NCBI GenBank assembly: GCA_949096025.1 | Contig: CARXKP010000001.1 | Location: 66,530-81,321 of the forward strand | From: an uncultured Eubacteriales bacterium | GTDB taxonomy: Bacteria; Bacillota; Clostridia; Christensenellales; UBA1242 | Length of the DNA stretch: 14,792 bases | Reading direction: 5' to 3' | Part shown: positions 14,659 to 14,792 of the stretch, in pieces | How positions within the stretch are numbered: position 1 is the first letter of the stretch | Layout of the letters: the number at the start of each line of letters is the position of its first letter | Notes under the pieces: generated by a model | The model's database searches: none | Seen by the model: only the letters and a program-made list of their open reading frames with translations | What the model was told of the DNA's origin: nothing | Program-made: the position numbers and the translations under genes

Positions 14659-14672
14659 AACTATAGAGTCAA
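14642..14672 (-). promoter_or_regulatory. MerR-type promoter with 19-bp spacer
   Basis: Minus strand: -35 TTGACT (14667-14672), 19-bp spacer, -10 TAAAGT (14642-14647). The over-long spacer is the hallmark of MerR-activated promoters. A perfect inverted repeat overlaps the spacer and the -10. It lies directly upstream of the MerR gene, so autoactivation is expected. Confidence 0.85.
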
Positions 14673-14765
14673 TAGGTTTTTTAAAAAAAGTTTAAAAATT
14701 TTGAATTTTTATTTATATATTTTAGCACATAACTACAAAAAATCTAAATTCAAATTAAAAATAAA

Positions 14766-14792
14766 ATAAAAAATCACTAAAAAACTAGTGAT
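14766..14792 (-). terminator. Terminator of a gene beyond the right edge
   Basis: Minus strand: 7-bp stem ATCACTA/TAGTGAT around GTTTTT, followed by a T run. It implies a minus-strand gene ending just outside the window. Between it and the MerR promoter (14673-14765) I see only A/T-rich sequence. Confidence 0.7.

Noticed and set aside
1..14792. CRISPR arrays, tRNA/rRNA genes, insertion sequences, riboswitches
   Set aside because: No regularly spaced repeats, cloverleaf or rRNA-like segments, transposase motifs with flanking inverted repeats, or recognisable riboswitch cores were seen on either strand.

Overview
This is an AT-rich chromosomal segment from a low-GC Gram-positive bacterium, most likely an uncultured Bacillota/Clostridia-type organism. 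The evidence is strong AAGGAGG-type ribosome sites, SigA-like TTGACA/TATAAT promoters, short U-tailed terminators, TGG for Trp with TGA used as a stop, and families common in clostridia (Amidase_6, zinc-ribbon/TPR protein, fused MacB-type ABC transporter, ABC-F ATPase). No rRNA, tRNA, CRISPR array, insertion sequence or phage module is visible. The species cannot be fixed from the sequence.

Layout. Almost everything is on the minus strand, read right to left, in short units bounded by clear promoters and terminators. From the right edge: a terminator of an off-window gene; a MerR-family regulator with a duplicated C-terminal beta-rich domain and a textbook 19-bp-spacer MerR promoter; an acidic hypothetical followed by an ABC-F ATPase; an Amidase_6 protein just beyond the ABC-F terminator; an unknown two-TM protein; a fused ABC ATPase/permease with a metal-ligand-poor cupin; and an operon of a dGTPase-like HD hydrolase, a P-loop kinase-like protein and a zinc-ribbon/TPR protein. 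A bidirectional terminator at about 3700-3750 closes that operon and also the only plus-strand unit, DUF4186 plus an ArsB/NhaD/SLC13-type permease (2018-3680). Divergent from that unit is a methyltransferase plus SIMPL-domain pair, then a small membrane-protein gene broken by a one-base frameshift, its terminator, and a promoter leaving the left edge.

How the genes may work together. The window reads mainly as ordinary chromosome. The most system-like part is 3749-6374: HD triphosphohydrolase, P-loop kinase-like protein and zinc-ribbon/TPR protein are packed with 9-11 bp gaps behind a consensus promoter whose -10 and start site lie inside a perfect palindrome with 13-bp arms. That suggests a tightly regulated nucleotide-metabolism or defence-like module, but this is inference. 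Other points of interest are the MerR sensor domain with its intact operator, a probably leaderless DUF4186 gene, and the frameshifted small gene missed by simple ORF calling.
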